Origin: Orientallactaga sibirica
Taxonomy: Eukaryota > Chordata > Mammalia > Rodentia > Dipodidae
DNA: 64,000 bases
Assembly (NCBI GenBank): GCA_036365145.1
Contig: JAEOAD010000034.1
Location: 16,459,501 to 16,523,500, forward strand
Reading direction: 5' to 3'
Below, piece after piece: positions 34,704 through 46,727 of the stretch (its first letter is position 1; each line of letters begins with the position of its first letter). A program made the translations under genes and the position numbers. The notes beneath the pieces are model-generated. The model had not been told where the DNA came from. It did no database searches and saw only the letters and a list, made by a program, of their open reading frames with translations.

Positions 34704-35055
34704 ACAGGCTGAGGGGATGACTTGTGGATAAAGCACTTGACACACAAGTGTGAGAACCTGAATTCAGACACCCAGCACCCATGTAAATGCCAGGTGGTTG
34801 AGAGGACATGCCTGTCATCCTAGCGCTTGAGAGTCAGAGACAGAGTGCCCCAGGACAATCTGATGTCAACCTCTGGCTTCCACATGCATACATACCCACA
34901 CACATATGTGACCACATATAAATGCAAACACTCCTACACACATTCAAGAACACCACAGCAGACACACATACATGAATACACATACAAGCACATGTTTAGT
35001 ACACATACACACAAGTATGAATGCTATACCACATACAAACACATGTAAATAAAAT
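34704..35055 (+). repeat. B3-like SINE with CACATA-rich tail
   Basis: GGCTGAGGGGATGACTTGTG, AGAACCTGAATTCAGACACC, CTGTCATCCTAGCGCTTGAG and CTGATGTCAACCTCTGGCTTCC match the B2/B3 order, then a long CACATACA-rich tail. Target duplication GAGTACAAAAGTAC before (ends about 34705) and GAGTACAAAAATAC after (starts about 35058), one mismatch. Confidence 0.8.
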
Positions 35056-35069
35056 AGGAGTACAAAAAT

Positions 35070-35903
35070 ACCCAACATCATCTCTTGTTAAAAAAAAGTG
35101 TCTTTATTACAAATTCTCATTGCCATCATAATCCCAGAGCAAAAAGTGGTGCTTCATTGATTTCAATGTGATCTCAAATTTAAAATTCCAATTTTCCTAT
35201 TGTACTGTAATCATACTATGTCATAATTAATTCTTCCCAAAGGGGAATCTCTGCTAATCCTGTGAATGTCTACATGCTTTCACTCTTTTTCTAGTCATGA
35301 ATGAAATGAATTTATATTGGGCTCCTCCTTTGTCATTAGTCTTAAGCATATCAGAATGATGAATTTTACCCGAAGGCACTTCTGATATACCTGTTAATAT
35401 TAATCATTACTTTCCCTACACTGTCCATATACACTTGTAGAGATTCATTCTAATTTATTGTCCTGATCATTAACCTTGTCTGTTAAGAGATGGACAGCAG
35501 TGACTCTACCTTGTCATCTTTTCTTTCCCTTTACTTGGACTCTTCCAAGACACTGAGCAGTCAGGTTATAGGTGGCCTGGGACATTTCTGTGTCTTATTC
35601 TTCATTCAACAATCTTAGATATTATATCATACACTGGATGAGGCATACCTATCTCAATGTAATAACCAAGGAATAGGGATCTCAAAGTAGTATTATAAAG
35701 ATTATTGATCACACTTTTATATGGTAAAATAGCAATCACAGATATTTGATTCCAAGATGCCAGAATTTTTTCTTCTCAATGATTTATGTAAATTTGAGAA
35801 TATGACTACCATACATGACACAGAACAGAGACTAAGTTTATCATTTAGCAAGTAACTTCAAGCTCTATTGCTCAAAAAGTTCAAAGGTCCTACTGTCATT
35901 TTC
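35070..35903. other. Unique AT-rich sequence, no gene seen
   Basis: No exon or repeat recognised. Confidence 0.45.
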
Positions 35904-36109
35904 TAAAATATTTTTATTTATTTATTTAAGATAGATAGAGAGAGAAAGAGGCAGAGAAAGAGAGAGATAGAATGGGTGTGACAGGACCTCCAGCCACTGC
36001 AAACAAACTCCACACACATGTGCCACCTTGTGCATCTGGTTTACATGGGTCCTGGGGAATACAGCCTGCGTAGGCAAGTGCCTTAACTGATAAGCCATCT
36101 CTCCAGACC
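35904..36109 (-). repeat. tRNA-derived SINE (jerboa-type)
   Basis: TTTATTTATTTATTTAAG tail, GAGAGAGAAAGAGGCAGAG, CCAGCCACTGCAAACAAACT, CCACCTTGTGCATCTGG, AAGCCATCTCTCCAGACC. Part of the B-box region is deleted (AATACAGCCTGCGTAGG). Confidence 0.9.
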
Positions 36110-38460
36110 AACAAATAAATTTTTAAAGAAGAAAATGTTAATCAACTTATAACTGGGTTTCCCATCAGTAGTGAGTGTCACATTCATAAAATGGAATAAA
36201 TAACGCACAATATGTCCATAACCTTGATAATTTCATGACTCAATTAATTAAATTATGTCACTTTACCTAGAATTTTCTGTACAGTTTCTTTAACATGTGT
36301 TAAGAGTAAGCACACTGCACACACATTCAATCAACTGTGTACACTATGCAATGTTAGATATATGCCGTTCTTTGCTTTATCCTTTCTGCTGCAGCCACTA
36401 ACTAATTTGGTGCCTCTTCTTGTGTATTTTCACTTAGTCTTATCAGTAATAAAACTTCTAACCTGTTGTCCATAGTCCATACCATCTTGCCTAGGCTTCT
36501 CCTGTTTTCCCCTCAATTTAAGATTAATGGCATGTTTGCTTAGAATCAGCCTATTATTTCTATTCCTTCACTATAACTGTGATATATATGTGTGTATATA
36601 TATATATATATAATTGCAAGGCCATAAAATTTTACTTAAAAGACTTGATTTCTGAATTATTTAGCCATAAATTCCTGGGGATACTGCTCTTGTATGAGAG
36701 TTTGTGCCCCTATAGTCAGTCAGATTTCGTGTGTTTAAATTCTCACTCTTCAAGTGATGGTCTTTAGAGGTGAGTCCTTCAGTAAGTAAGTCCTTCAGTA
36801 AGTAATGGCTAAGTCAGGAGACAGCAGACCTCAGGAATGGAGTTTATGTTATTTTAGAGAATTCTTGAGAAATCCCTGTCTCTTCTTCTATATAAGACCA
36901 TGCCAAGAAGACACTTGTGAACAGGTCAAGCTCAAAAGTGCTGATATTAAGAACCTCGGCTCAGACAGTGAACTGTCTTGGGAAAAGTAGCCCTGCCCTT
37001 CATTGATGGGAGTAGACCTAAGCAACTGAGAAGAACCCTCGGGTTGGTAACCTTGAGCCTGAGGCCAGAAAGTAGAGCAACATCTGACACTTACTGTTGT
37101 AGACTATGAACAATGGAAGCAAATATGATCCACTGCACAGTCATAAATCCATCCCTCCATGAGGGTGATTGCTATTTAAGAACTTGAGTGTATGAAGACA
37201 GGTTCTCTGTCTCTACAGATCTTGGTGCCATGGTTACTTCTCATATTCAGAAGGCAATTGTGAGATCAACAGACAGTTAGAATATTTGCCATCATGGGGA
37301 GTATAAAGTGAACAGTCTCAGGAGGGTGGGAGAAACTGCCTTGTCCATTGACTGCAAGGTTGGATGTGGTCAGCAGAGACTCCTGGTATGCAAGGAAGGG
37401 TAACTACTAAAGTCAAGAAAGATCTATGGGAATTCTTCCAATACTTGCTCAACACTAGCATAAACCACAGGAAAGACAAGATTGCCCAAGGTTAACTGAC
37501 CCTAACCCCATGCAAAGAAACAGAAATCTCAAGTTTCAAAGCTCTAGAAATAAGCTGTTCTTGCAGTTCATCTCTTTCCCAGTGCTCCCTACCTTTTATG
37601 TTCATAACTTTCAGTAATATTTTACCTATTTTATTGAAAAAAATTTTTAAAAATTCTGCCATATATTCATCTCATTTTATTTTAGCTACATTCATTATTA
37701 AGCAACTTTTTTTCCCTTTCTTTTTCTTCATTTTTGCCCTGCATTTCCCATTATCTTCTCTTTTGTACTTTTAGGAGAATCATGTTGTTGTTTTTTAATG
37801 ACATTAAAATTAAAGCCTGCTTTTATTTTTTATTCCATATCCTACATTAATCTAATTTTGTTTAAATTTTTTTACAATTAGAGAATCTTTTGTTTGCTTG
37901 TTTCTTACATCCTGCTATTTTGTCTTTCATTCCATAACATTCTTCTCTTTCTTTTATATTTTATTATTTAGCCTTCATTACTTTCATTTTTAATGTCTTC
38001 TTCATTTATACAATCAGTACTCTTTACATGTTTATTCTAAGTAATTTTGCTTCATAAAACAGTTTATGTTAACCTTCCTATTTTATACTGTATGACCTTT
38101 GATGATGATTTAGTTGACGTAAATTGATTTTAATGATATTTTAAGTCTTGTGTGTGTTGGTAGTTGTTATAATAGATTAATTTCTCCTCATAGACTTATA
38201 CTGGGACATTCACCCCATAGAGTAAACTGCTCATTAATATTTTGAATTAAAACAGGAAAACCAAACCAGTAGGTGCAAAAATTACATCACAGAAAAGACA
38301 AGAAACATGAAAAAAAAAAAAAAAAAAAAAGGAACAATGGCTCCTCCAAAAGATTCCAAGTCTTAATGAATGACTCCAAGGACAGAACAAGTGGTTATGT
38401 TCAATACAATCTCTGGAGAAGAGTGTTAACAAGGTGGCAGAAAATGAGTGCAAAATGAAC
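36110..38460. other. Unique AT-rich sequence, no gene seen
   Basis: (TA)n-type repeat at about 36582-36612. About 37000-37560 is more balanced in base content but shows no exon. About 37600-38130 is T-rich on this strand and could be an old antisense LINE, not provable by eye. A20 run at 38311-38330. Confidence 0.4.
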
Positions 38461-38840
38461 AAGAAAATATGGATGAAATACTAAGAATAAGCCAAAGCAA
38501 TGAGATGTTGGAGGCAAGAAATACTAATAACCAGGTCAGAAATCAATGAAATAGGAACTAAAAGAACAGTCCACAGGAAAAAAAAATCAAACAATTTTTG
38601 TTCTTTGAACCTCTAAGGAAGACTGGCAAGCCATAGCCAAATAATGAAATAATGGAGAAGACCAAAATCAATACAATTAGAGATAAAAAATCTGTCAAAT
38701 TTTTAAGGAAAAGTCATGACCATTACTCCTCTAAGTGTTCCACAATATAAAGTAAAATCACACTGATATACATATTATATGATGCCAATATTAGACAAAC
38801 ATCATGAGAGATTTGGTTGTGCAAAAAAGAATATATATAT

Positions 38841-39361
38841 GTATTAGTCAGGGTTCTCTAGAGGAACAGAATGGACAGAATGAATTGTATTAAAAGGGGA
38901 TTTATTGGATTAGCTTACACAGTCCAGCAATAGCAGGTTGCAGGTCCGAGAGTCAAGAAACCCGGTAGCTGCTCAGTGCACGAGGCTGGAGGCCTCAGCA
39001 GTCCCAATCTGGCACTGAAGGCCTGGAGGCTTCCTGGAGAGACGCTGCTCTTCAGTCCACCCTGGTCTTCAGTCCACACTGAGAGCAGCAACACCAAGCA
39101 GCAGGTACCAAGCAGAAAACACCAAGCAGCTAGTAGCACCGGCAGCCAGGTGGGAGAGAGAGCCTTTCTTCCCAGAGCTCCTTTTTATCAACCAGCCCTC
39201 CTCCAAGAGGGCCGCCCACTCTGCCCACTCTGGGGAACAAACCCCTGGGGGCAGGATTCTTCCTTTAGTTAATCCTTCCTAGAGGCAGCCTCAGAAACAC
39301 ACTTATGAGGAATGTCTGTGGATTCCTAAACAAATCAAGTTGACACAAACTTAACCATCAC
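38841..39361 (-). repeat. Interspersed repeat with CACCAAGCAGC units, copy 1
   Basis: Plus-strand ends GTATTAGTCAGGGTTCTCTA and GTTGACACAAACTTAACCATC, with TTTATTGGATTAG near the left end (a minus-strand AATAAA). The middle is GC-richer and holds repeats of AGCAGCAACACCAAGCAGC type and a doubled CTTCAGTCCAC. Ends of this form are common in mammalian interspersed repeats read antisense, but I cannot name the family. A second, shorter copy is at 55797-56196. Orientation is inferred from the polyadenylation-like signal. Confidence 0.75.
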
Positions 39362-39701
39362 GATATATATACCAATTTCCCTTATGAAATTAGATGGAAA
39401 ATTTCTCAATAAAACTAAATTCAATAACACATTAAGAAAATCATAAATCATCCCCAAGTTGGTATAACCAAAGGGTTGCCATATTGGTGTAACATACAAA
39501 AACCAGTAAATGTAATAAAATGCATGAAAGCAGAAATAATATGATTTTCACATTATGAAGAAAAGGCATTTTTAAAAAGTCAACATTCCTCAAGATACAA
39601 GTTTGAAAGAAACTAGGAATATAAAGAATATGATGTAATAAAGACAAAAAAAAAAGAAACCTATAACCAACATGTATTTAATGGGTAAAAATGAAAAACA
39701 T

Positions 39702-39900
39702 GGGGCTGAAGAGATGGCATAGTGGTTAAGGTGCTTTCCTGAGAAGCCAAAGGACCCAAGTTCAATTCCCTAGGACCCACATAAGCCAGGTGCATAAGAT
39801 GGCGCATGTGTCTGGAGTTCATTTGCAGCAGCTAAACACCCTGGCAAACCCATTCTCTCTCTTTCTCTCAAACAAATAAAGTAAAATAAAGAGTTAAAAA
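39702..39900 (+). repeat. tRNA-derived SINE (jerboa-type)
   Basis: GGGGCTGAAGAGATGGCATAG, CCAAAGGACCCAAGTTCAAT, ACCCACATAAGCCAGGTGCA, GTCTGGAGTTCATTTGCAGC, then CT-rich and AAACAAATAAAG tail. Confidence 0.92.
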
Positions 39901-40041
39901 ATAAAACACTTCCTCTAAATTCAGAAAGGATGAATGTGTGTCCACTTTACCATAGCATTGTGATGCAACATTGTAATGTAAACTCTTAAGTACAGGAGTA
40001 AGGCAAGAAAAATGTGAAAAAGATACAAATAAAAAAGCAGC

Positions 40042-40213
40042 TGTTAAGGTCTTGTCTTCAAAGTCAAAGGACCCAAGTTCAATTCACAAGGACCCACTTA
40101 AGTCAGATGCACAAGGTGGCACAAGTGTATGGAGTTTGTTTGCAGCATCTGGGCATTCTAGTGTGCCCATTCCCTCTCTCTCTCCTTTTTTTCCTCTCTA
40201 AAATAAATAAATT
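40042..40213 (+). repeat. tRNA-derived SINE, 5' truncated
   Basis: Starts at CTGTTAAGGTCTTGTCTTC and keeps CAAAGGACCCAAGTTCAATT and AGATGCACAAGGTGGCACAA. Target duplication AAAAAAGCAG before (ends 40041) and AAAAAAAGCAG after (ends about 40224). Confidence 0.88.
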
Positions 40214-40454
40214 AAAAAAAAGCAGTCTAAGTTTCCCTGTATGCAGAATGACACCGTCCTATACTTTTAAAAATTCTAAAAAAAAAAAAAACTACCAGAA
40301 AAGTTTTAAATATATTAAAACTTTCCACAAAATGGCAGGATACAAAATCAATATATAGATACCAATAGCTTTCTATATAGAAATAACAAACTTGCCATTA
40401 AAGAAACCAAGAAAATGATCTTTTCTACAATTCCTTCATGGAAAATGAAATATC

Positions 40455-40680
40455 TAAGGCTCGAGAGATTACTCAGTGGTTAAAGTGTTTGCCTGCAAAG
40501 CCTAATGACCCTGGTTTGATTCCCCAGCACCCACATAAGCCAGATGCACAAGGTGGCTCATATGTCTGGAGTTTGTTTGCAGTGGCTAGAGGCCCTGGCA
40601 TGCCCATTCTCCCTGCCTCTTTATCTCCTCCCTCTCTCTTTCTCATTCTTTTTCTCTCTCAAACAAATAAAATATTTTGA
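40455..40680 (+). repeat. tRNA-derived SINE (jerboa-type)
   Basis: GGCTCGAGAGATTACTCAGTG, TTGCCTGCAAAGCCTAATGA, GGTTTGATTCCCCAGCACCC, GTTTGCAGTGGCTAGAGGCC, CT-rich stretch and AAACAAATAAAATA tail. It splits the L1 string GAAATATCTAGG, present as AAATATCTAAG before and ATATCTAGG after. Confidence 0.92.
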
Positions 40681-42153
40681 AGAAATTACATATCTAGGAA
40701 TAAATGTAGCCAAGGAAATGAAAGACTTCTATAATAAAATTGTAGACTCACACAGCCATAGCCACCAAATTTTGACACAGGTATCAAAAAATGTGTTGGG
40801 CAAAAGCCTTTTCTGCAAATTATCCTGGTAAAACCGAATGCCCTCATGTAGAAGGATGATACTAGATTCATATCTCTCAACCTACACAAACATGTACTCA
40901 AAATGGATCAAAGAGGAGATATGAAGGGAAAGTGGGGGGAAGAAGGGAAAGTACCATATGATATTGTCTACAATTAAGGAAGTTGTCAATGCAAATAAAT
41001 TTTTAAAAATGGATCAAAGACTAGAGAAAATCATAGGTAAACCATTTCAAGATAAAGACATAGGCAAGGAAATTATGGGAAAAAATTTTAAAATCATCCC
41101 ATACCACAAGAAATAAACTTGAGAAATAATGACTAGAATCACATAAAATTAACAAGTTTCTTCTTAGCAAAAGAAGCAATCACCACTGAAGAGATGACAC
41201 ACAGATTGGGAAAATAAGTCATTGTGCTTCAGACAAGGAATAACTATTGAGAACATATAAATAACTGAAAATTTAAACACTAATCATTCAGTCACTAAAA
41301 TACCCATTAAACTGAACAGACAGTTCTCAAAAGAAGAAATTCAAATGCACAATACATACTTGAAAAAGGGTTCAGCATTCTTATCCATCAGGGGAATACA
41401 GATGTCTTTGAGATTCCATCTTAGCCAATCAGAATGGCTGAGGAGGATATAGGAAAAGAAGAACCTTATGTACTCTTGATAGCAATTTAAACTTGTCTGT
41501 CCACTATGAAAGTTAATGTAGTACAACCTCAAAAACCCCACAAAAATCTAAAAATAGAATTAATATATGACCCAGCTATATCCCTTGGGCATATGCATAA
41601 ATGACTGTATGTGAACATGCCACAGAGGTATTTGTCCATTCCTATTTATTACTACAATATTCACAAAAGTTAGGAAGTGGAACAAGTCTATATTTATCAT
41701 CACATGAATGGATAAAAACATGTCATTCATATATTTTATATATATACATATATATCAGAATTTCATTAATCCATAAAGAAAATTAAATCATGACATTTAT
41801 AGGAAAATGAATGCAAGTGGACATCATTTGTGTTTACTTCAGTTAGCAATGTTCAATAAAAGAAATCCCACATATATTCTGACATATATAGAGTCTAGAT
41901 TTAAGTGTGTGTGTGTTTAGGTCATGAAATTAAAAAGCTTGCCTATCCCCCATAATTTTTGACTACCCCCAAAGTGCAAGACCCACATTCTACATTGATG
42001 AGGTTCCCTTTGCAGGGGGGAGGACAGGGAAGAGAATAATGGAGTCACAGATATGAATGTAAAATTAGAATAATATAAACAAAACAAATTATTTAAAAAA
42101 GCTTCTTCACAGCAAAAGAAAGGGGATGGTGATAAGAGAGAAAGACCTCTTCA

Positions 42154-42318
42154 AAAAGTATTTATTTATTTATTTATTTATTTGAGAGAGAAAGAGAATG
42201 CATACTCCAAGGCCTACAGCCACTGCAAACAAACTCCATATGCATCTACCACTTTATGCAGCTGGCTTATGTAGGTACTAGGGAATTGAATCTGGATCCT
42301 TAGCCACCTTGCCAGCCC
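42154..42318 (-). repeat. tRNA-derived SINE, shortened
   Basis: (TTTA)n, GAGAGAGAAAGAGAATG, GCCACTGCAAACAAACTCC, GGGAATTGAATCTGGATCC, CACCTTGCCAGCCC. Part of the tRNA-like head is deleted. Flanked by AAAAAGTATTTA and AAAGAGTATTTA. Confidence 0.88.
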
Positions 42319-42331
42319 AGAAAGAGTATTT

Positions 42332-43199
42332 AAAAAAAGAAAAGGAAGGGAAAAGAATGCAATGGGATACATGTAATATAAAACAGAAGGGTAGATTAGT
42401 TGTGGTAAGAGAATGAACCAGCAAGAGCTGGAGCAGAAGGGATATTGGAGGGTAAGGGAGAAAGTACTTCTGAAATCAGGTGACCATGGTAAGGTTTAAG
42501 ATTGTCTGTCTATGTTCACATACCATAGTCTAGAGTAAAAAGTTTTTGAAAAAAGAAAAATGTGTTTTTGAGACATGTATGATTATTGATATCATCTGAG
42601 ATGACTTTTGGTTTTTCAACTATGCTATCATTATTTTATATTTGAGCCTTTTCATATTGTTTAGCCTAATGAAAATCAATGTAGCTTTCTATGAGTTGTC
42701 CATCTTCATGGGCTACAATGGCACATATTCAAACCACAAGATGTTTAGACATACTTTTTGTAGTTTAAATACCATTACCCACTTGTTTCTTGAAAGAATT
42801 GTTTAATTATTTTTCTTTTCATATAACTTAACATATTTTCTTTTTTTCTTTCTTTCTTTTTTTTTTTTTTTTGGTACTATGGACTTAATCAAGGGCTTTG
42901 CAATTCAAGACACATATACTATGTCATTAGTTAACAGTTCCATACTTTCTATGTGTTTTTTATGTAAAATGAATTCCATTAGGTTTTCTCATAGAAAAGT
43001 ATGGTAAGAAAATTTTGCTATACAAAATAGTCTATAATCAAGTTCCTGTGTCATGTATTTTCTACCCTGAGATAGCTTGCTTGGAGAACTCAATATTCTG
43101 AGCTAAGGATACTGTGAAATATGCAGTAAAATTTCAATAAGTACATATTAAATGAATAAGTGCATATTAATAGAAGTAGTTGTAAAATAAGATTCAAGT
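42332..43199. other. Unique sequence, no gene seen
   Basis: T-rich run at about 42840-42872. The purine-rich stretch 42332-42470 may be residual L1 3' UTR, not provable. Confidence 0.4.
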
Positions 43200-43440
43200 A
43201 CTTATTTAAATATATATCAAATGTATATATTCATAATATTTTTGCACTCAAACGTTCTTTTAATCTTCACAGTAACGTTATGAAGTTAGCAAGACAAGGC
43301 AGCTCATGTTATGATTTTGTACATTTTCAGATATTGAAATTGAATGCTGAAAACATTTTCCCAAGGTTAAGATTGTATTTAGTGCTAGAGCTAAAACTGG
43401 GATTAAGATTTCTTCATTCTGACTCTGGTGTCTCTTTTCA
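43200..43440 (-). repeat. MIR SINE, antisense, diverged
   Basis: TTCACAGTAACGTTATGAAG, TTTCCCAAGGTTAAGATTGT and GCTAGAGCTAAAACTGGGAT follow antisense MIR order (CACAACAACCCTATGAGG, TTGCCCAAGGTCACACAG, AGAGCCAGGACTAGAACC). Confidence 0.65.
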
Positions 43441-43985
43441 CTAACTGTGAAATTCTCAGTTCTGATGATTCAAAGACAAAAACCAGATAACTCCCTATGG
43501 CTCTGTCTGTTTCTCTCCAGAGACATCTTCAGCTATTGCTGAGCCTTCTCCCATCTCAGCATCCCAACATGCTGAGAAACATGGCACTTCTGAGCCTCTT
43601 CATCAGCCAGTTGGCACATTTTCAAATGAGCCACTGAATGGCAAATGCACAGATAACACTGGGATAAAATGAGCTCCACTTATTGATTTTCCAAACCAAT
43701 ATGGCATGGGTACTCCCTCTTTGTGCCATCTCCTCCCTCTGCCTGGGGCTTTCTCTGCCTGTCCATCATTTTAATTAGACATTACACCTGGCACAAATGC
43801 TGAGCTGATTAACCTTAAAGGAGCTGAATAGGTTCTCTGATCGTTAACACGGGGCCCCTGACATATTATAACTCATGTTAACATGTGCTGATGCACAAAC
43901 TCACAGCTTCTTCAGCCCACATTCCAATGCCTTCGTGCAGGGTAATGGCATCCACAGAGATCTCTTTTCAAAGCTTACTCCCATA
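43441..43985. promoter_or_regulatory. Possible conserved noncoding element
   Basis: About 545 bp of complex, repeat-free, near-balanced-composition sequence in an AT-rich setting, with clustered homeodomain and nuclear-factor-like words: TTTTAATTAGACATTA, GCTGATTAACC, CACCTGGCACAAATGC, GATCGTTAACACGG. Frames are closed, so it is not an exon. Conservation cannot be tested here. Confidence 0.3.
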
Positions 43986-44629
43986 ATCATGCCATGAAAC
44001 ATGAAATATAAAAGATGGATTGGTGTGGACTCTGCAGATACCACTTTTTAATGTTTATATAAATGCACTTTCTGTGTCATGAGGTTTCTGAAGGATGGGC
44101 CTTTGTGTTGAAGGGTTACAAAGAAAGGAACAATGTTTGCTTTTGGAGCTGGATGACATGAGGATCTGTGCTCTCTGTGATCTTTGGATAGTCTCTTAAT
44201 TTTTCTGGATCTTAACCTCCTCAAATGGGAAATGGAGATAGGAAAGAATATGATAGTTTCATTTTATTATCCCAATATCTGTAAATGCCACACATCACTG
44301 TAAGTCTCAACTAGGGTGGGGATCCTTTGGTGACGTGATAGAAAGCTGTAATGGTATCAGAGTAACTCTCTTCTTCTTCCTTAAGTCCCCAGATAGACCT
44401 TCCAAATTTTCTCTTCCATATCCTTCCCATGGATTCCAACTCTATCCTGTCACCTAAAAACCAATCAAAATAAATGATCCAAAACCCTTCCTTCTTGGAT
44501 CAAAATAACGTTTATGTTTTGGTTGTGGTGGTGGTGGTATTGAAAAAATTGTTTGTAGTAAAAGGACTAATTGCACATTTTAAGAGGTGCAGTATTATAT
44601 TTCAATGTATTGTATAATAATTGTCCTAG
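43986..44629. other. Unique sequence with a diverged MIR
   Basis: About 44160-44275 (TGTGATCTTTGGATAGTCTC, TTAATTTTTCTGGATCTTAA, CCTCCTCAAATGGGAAATGG) is MIR-like in sense order. No gene seen. Confidence 0.5.
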
Positions 44630-45371
44630 TTTGGGCTTGTGCACTCAGGGCAGGTGAGGATCACCTGCTTTTGGGAGTTGGTCTTGTGGGCAGGTGAGGA
44701 GCAGTAGTGTGCTTGGGGCTGGTGCACTTGGGGCAGGTGAGGATTGTCTAAGCAGTTGAGGCCAGGCCTGAGGTGGGTGAGGAAGTGCTGATTACAGACT
44801 TGTTTCTGGCTGCTCATGGAGAGACTGAGAAAGTGATAATTTCCCGCGGTTTGGGATCACACTCAGGGTGAGTGAGGGAGTGATGATTACTGGTATATTT
44901 GGGCTTGCACTTGGGGAAGACCCAAAAACTTCTCCAATCCTATAGACGTCACATTAGAAAGGAATACCCACACAGCCAAGCCTGTATCTATAGCCCTCAT
45001 GCTCTTGTGGAGATCCATGCCCTAAAGCCATCCCACTTGCCATTGCCAAAGAGGCTAGCTTTCACGCCACTCTGCCCCAACCTAGGCTTTCCTGCCCCTG
45101 CAGAGCTCCTCGCGTAAAAGCCATCCCACTCACTGCTGACTCCCCCTGAACGAACCCAGGCCAACAGGCTAGCATTTGCCCTGCCCTGCCCAGACTTAGG
45201 CTTTTCCACCCCTGCAGAGCTCCACATGTAAAAACCATCCCATTCACCGCCATCCAGGCCAATGGTCTTGCACTCACCCAGCCCTGCCTCAACCTAGACT
45301 TTCCCAACCCTGCAGAGTGCCACACATGAAAGCCATCCCACTCACTACCACCACCCCATGTGCAGACCCAG
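44630..45371 (+). repeat. GC-richer tandem-repeat block upstream of an L1
   Basis: The first part (44630-44900) repeats GGGCAGGTGAGGA and GTGCACTYRGGGC units at irregular spacing. The second (about 45024-45360) repeats units beginning AAAGCCATCCCAC at about 45024, 45117, 45232 and 45328 (93, 115 and 96 bp apart). Each whole unit has CTGCCCCAACCTAGGCTTT-like and CCCCTGCAGAGCTCC-like words. It abuts L1 ORF2 RT sequence in the same direction. It may be L1 5'-UTR monomer-type sequence joined to ORF2 by deletion or splicing, or an unrelated minisatellite. Confidence 0.7.
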
Positions 45372-45788
45372 GGGAAGGTAAACTACAGTGTCTTCCTAAA
45401 TTTAATAAAAATCCTTCACTGTGATGGACAAACCCATAGGCATGGATAGTTTATATCCCAACATAATAAAGGCCATCTAAAAGATCCTAAAGCATAAATA
45501 GTACTTAATGTGGAGAGACTGAAGAAATTCCCATTGAGATCAGGAACAAGACAGGGGTGTCCACTCTAGCCTCTGCTCTTCAACATAGTACTGGAAGTCC
45601 TAGATCAAGCAATAAGACAGGAGAAAGAAAGAAAAGGGATACAAATTGGAAAGGAAGAAGTTAGCCCTATTCACAGATGACATGATTCTATACATAAGTA
45701 ACCCGAGAACCTCCATTCCAGAACTATTCAAGGTGATTAACTCCGCAAAGTAGTAGGATACAAAATCAATGCACAAAAATCAGTAGTC

Positions 45789-45938
45789 ATGGCTAGAGGG
45801 ATGGCTTAGCAGTTAAGGCATTAGCCTGCAAAGCCAAAGGACCCAGGTTCAATTCCCTAGGATACACATTAGCCAGATACATAAGGGGGGCACACACATC
45901 TGGAGTTCGTTTGCAGTGGCTGGAGGCCCGGGCACACC

Positions 45939-45991
<53 letters not shown>

Positions 45992-46048
45992 TCTCTCTGT
46001 CTCTCTCTCCCTCTTTCTCTGTCAAATAAATAAATAAAAATATTTTTA
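45789..46048 (+). repeat. tRNA-derived SINE with long (CT)n
   Basis: GGCTAGAGGGATGGCTTAGC, AAGCCAAAGGACCCAGGTTC, TTAGCCAGATACATAAGG, GTCTGGAGTT-like, CT run about 45943-46020 and AAATAAATAAAAATA tail. Target duplication AAAAATCAGTAG on both sides. Confidence 0.93.
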
Positions 46049-46415
46049 AAAAATCAGTAGCCTTTCTATTTGCAAAAAACAAAGATGCAGAGAAAGAAAT
46101 AAGCAATGTTGTCCCATTTTCGATAGCAACAAAAAAACCAAGGATGTGAAAGACCTTTACAATGAAAACACAAAAACACTTAGGAAAGAAATTGAGGAGG
46201 ACTTGAGAAAATGGAAAGACATCCCATGCTCCTAGATGAAATTAATATTGTGAAAATGGTGATATTACCAAAAGCAATATACTGATTTTAGGGCACTACT
46301 AATAAAAATCCCAACATTTTTCTCTACAGATATAGAAAAAATGATCTCAAAATTCATATGGAATGGCAGAAGACCTTGGATATCCAAGCATATACTCAGC
46401 AAAAAAAACACCTCT

Positions 46416-46630
46416 GGTGCTGGAGAGATGGCTTAGGGGTTAAGGCACCTGCCTCCTAAGCCTAAGAACACTGGTTCCAATCTCCAGCGGTTCCAATCTC
46501 CAGGTCCCACATTTAGCCAGATGCAAAGTGACGCAAGGGCGCAATGCTGCACTTGACCACAAGGGGGCACACACATATGGATTTTGTTCTCAGCAGCTGA
46601 GACACTGCTGGCGCACCCATCTCTGTCTTC

Positions 46631-46694
<64 letters not shown>

Positions 46695-46727
46695 CTCTCT
46701 CAAAAAAAAAAAAAAAAAAAAAAAAAA
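46416..46727 (+). repeat. tRNA-derived SINE, second subfamily, young
   Basis: TGCTGGAGAGATGGCTTAGG, CCTCCTAAGCCTAAGAACAC, a 15-bp internal duplication of GGTTCCAATCTCCAG, GTGACGCAAGGGCGCAATGC, GACCACAAGGGGGC, a CT run of about 60 bp and about 29 A. Target duplication AACACCTCTGG on both sides, perfect. The 190-codon frame at 46528-47100 is just this SINE read through into L1. Confidence 0.95.

Larger units (their letters stand above)
38461..42100 (+). mobile_element. Old L1 fragment with five inserted repeats
   Basis: ORF2-derived sequence in order: a domain between endonuclease and RT (AAATCAATGAAATAGGAACT = EINEIGT near 38542); RT region near 39427-39500 (KKIINHP-VGITKGLP-like); a GYKIN-type stretch (GGATACAAAATCAATATA) near 40338; YLGINVAKEMKDF near 40692-40740; and the C-terminal part (MTQLYPLGICI-like near 41570; INP-EWIKT-like near 41705-41730). 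No intact frame remains. Inserts are an unnamed repeat (38841-39361) and SINEs at 39702-39900, 40042-40213, 40455-40680 and, just beyond the recognisable ORF2, 42154-42318. Confidence 0.8.

Noticed and set aside
36805..36990. 61-codon ORF starting MAKSGDSRPQEW
   Set aside because: It is short, matches no family I know, and has no exon signals around it.
38976..39272. 98-codon ORF and its partner at 55850-56110
   Set aside because: Both lie in two copies of the same interspersed repeat. The open frame reflects GC-richer repeat sequence, and the frames differ between copies.
44630..45371. CRISPR-like array
   Set aside because: The units are irregular in length, similar throughout rather than repeat-plus-unique-spacer, and the genome is mammalian.
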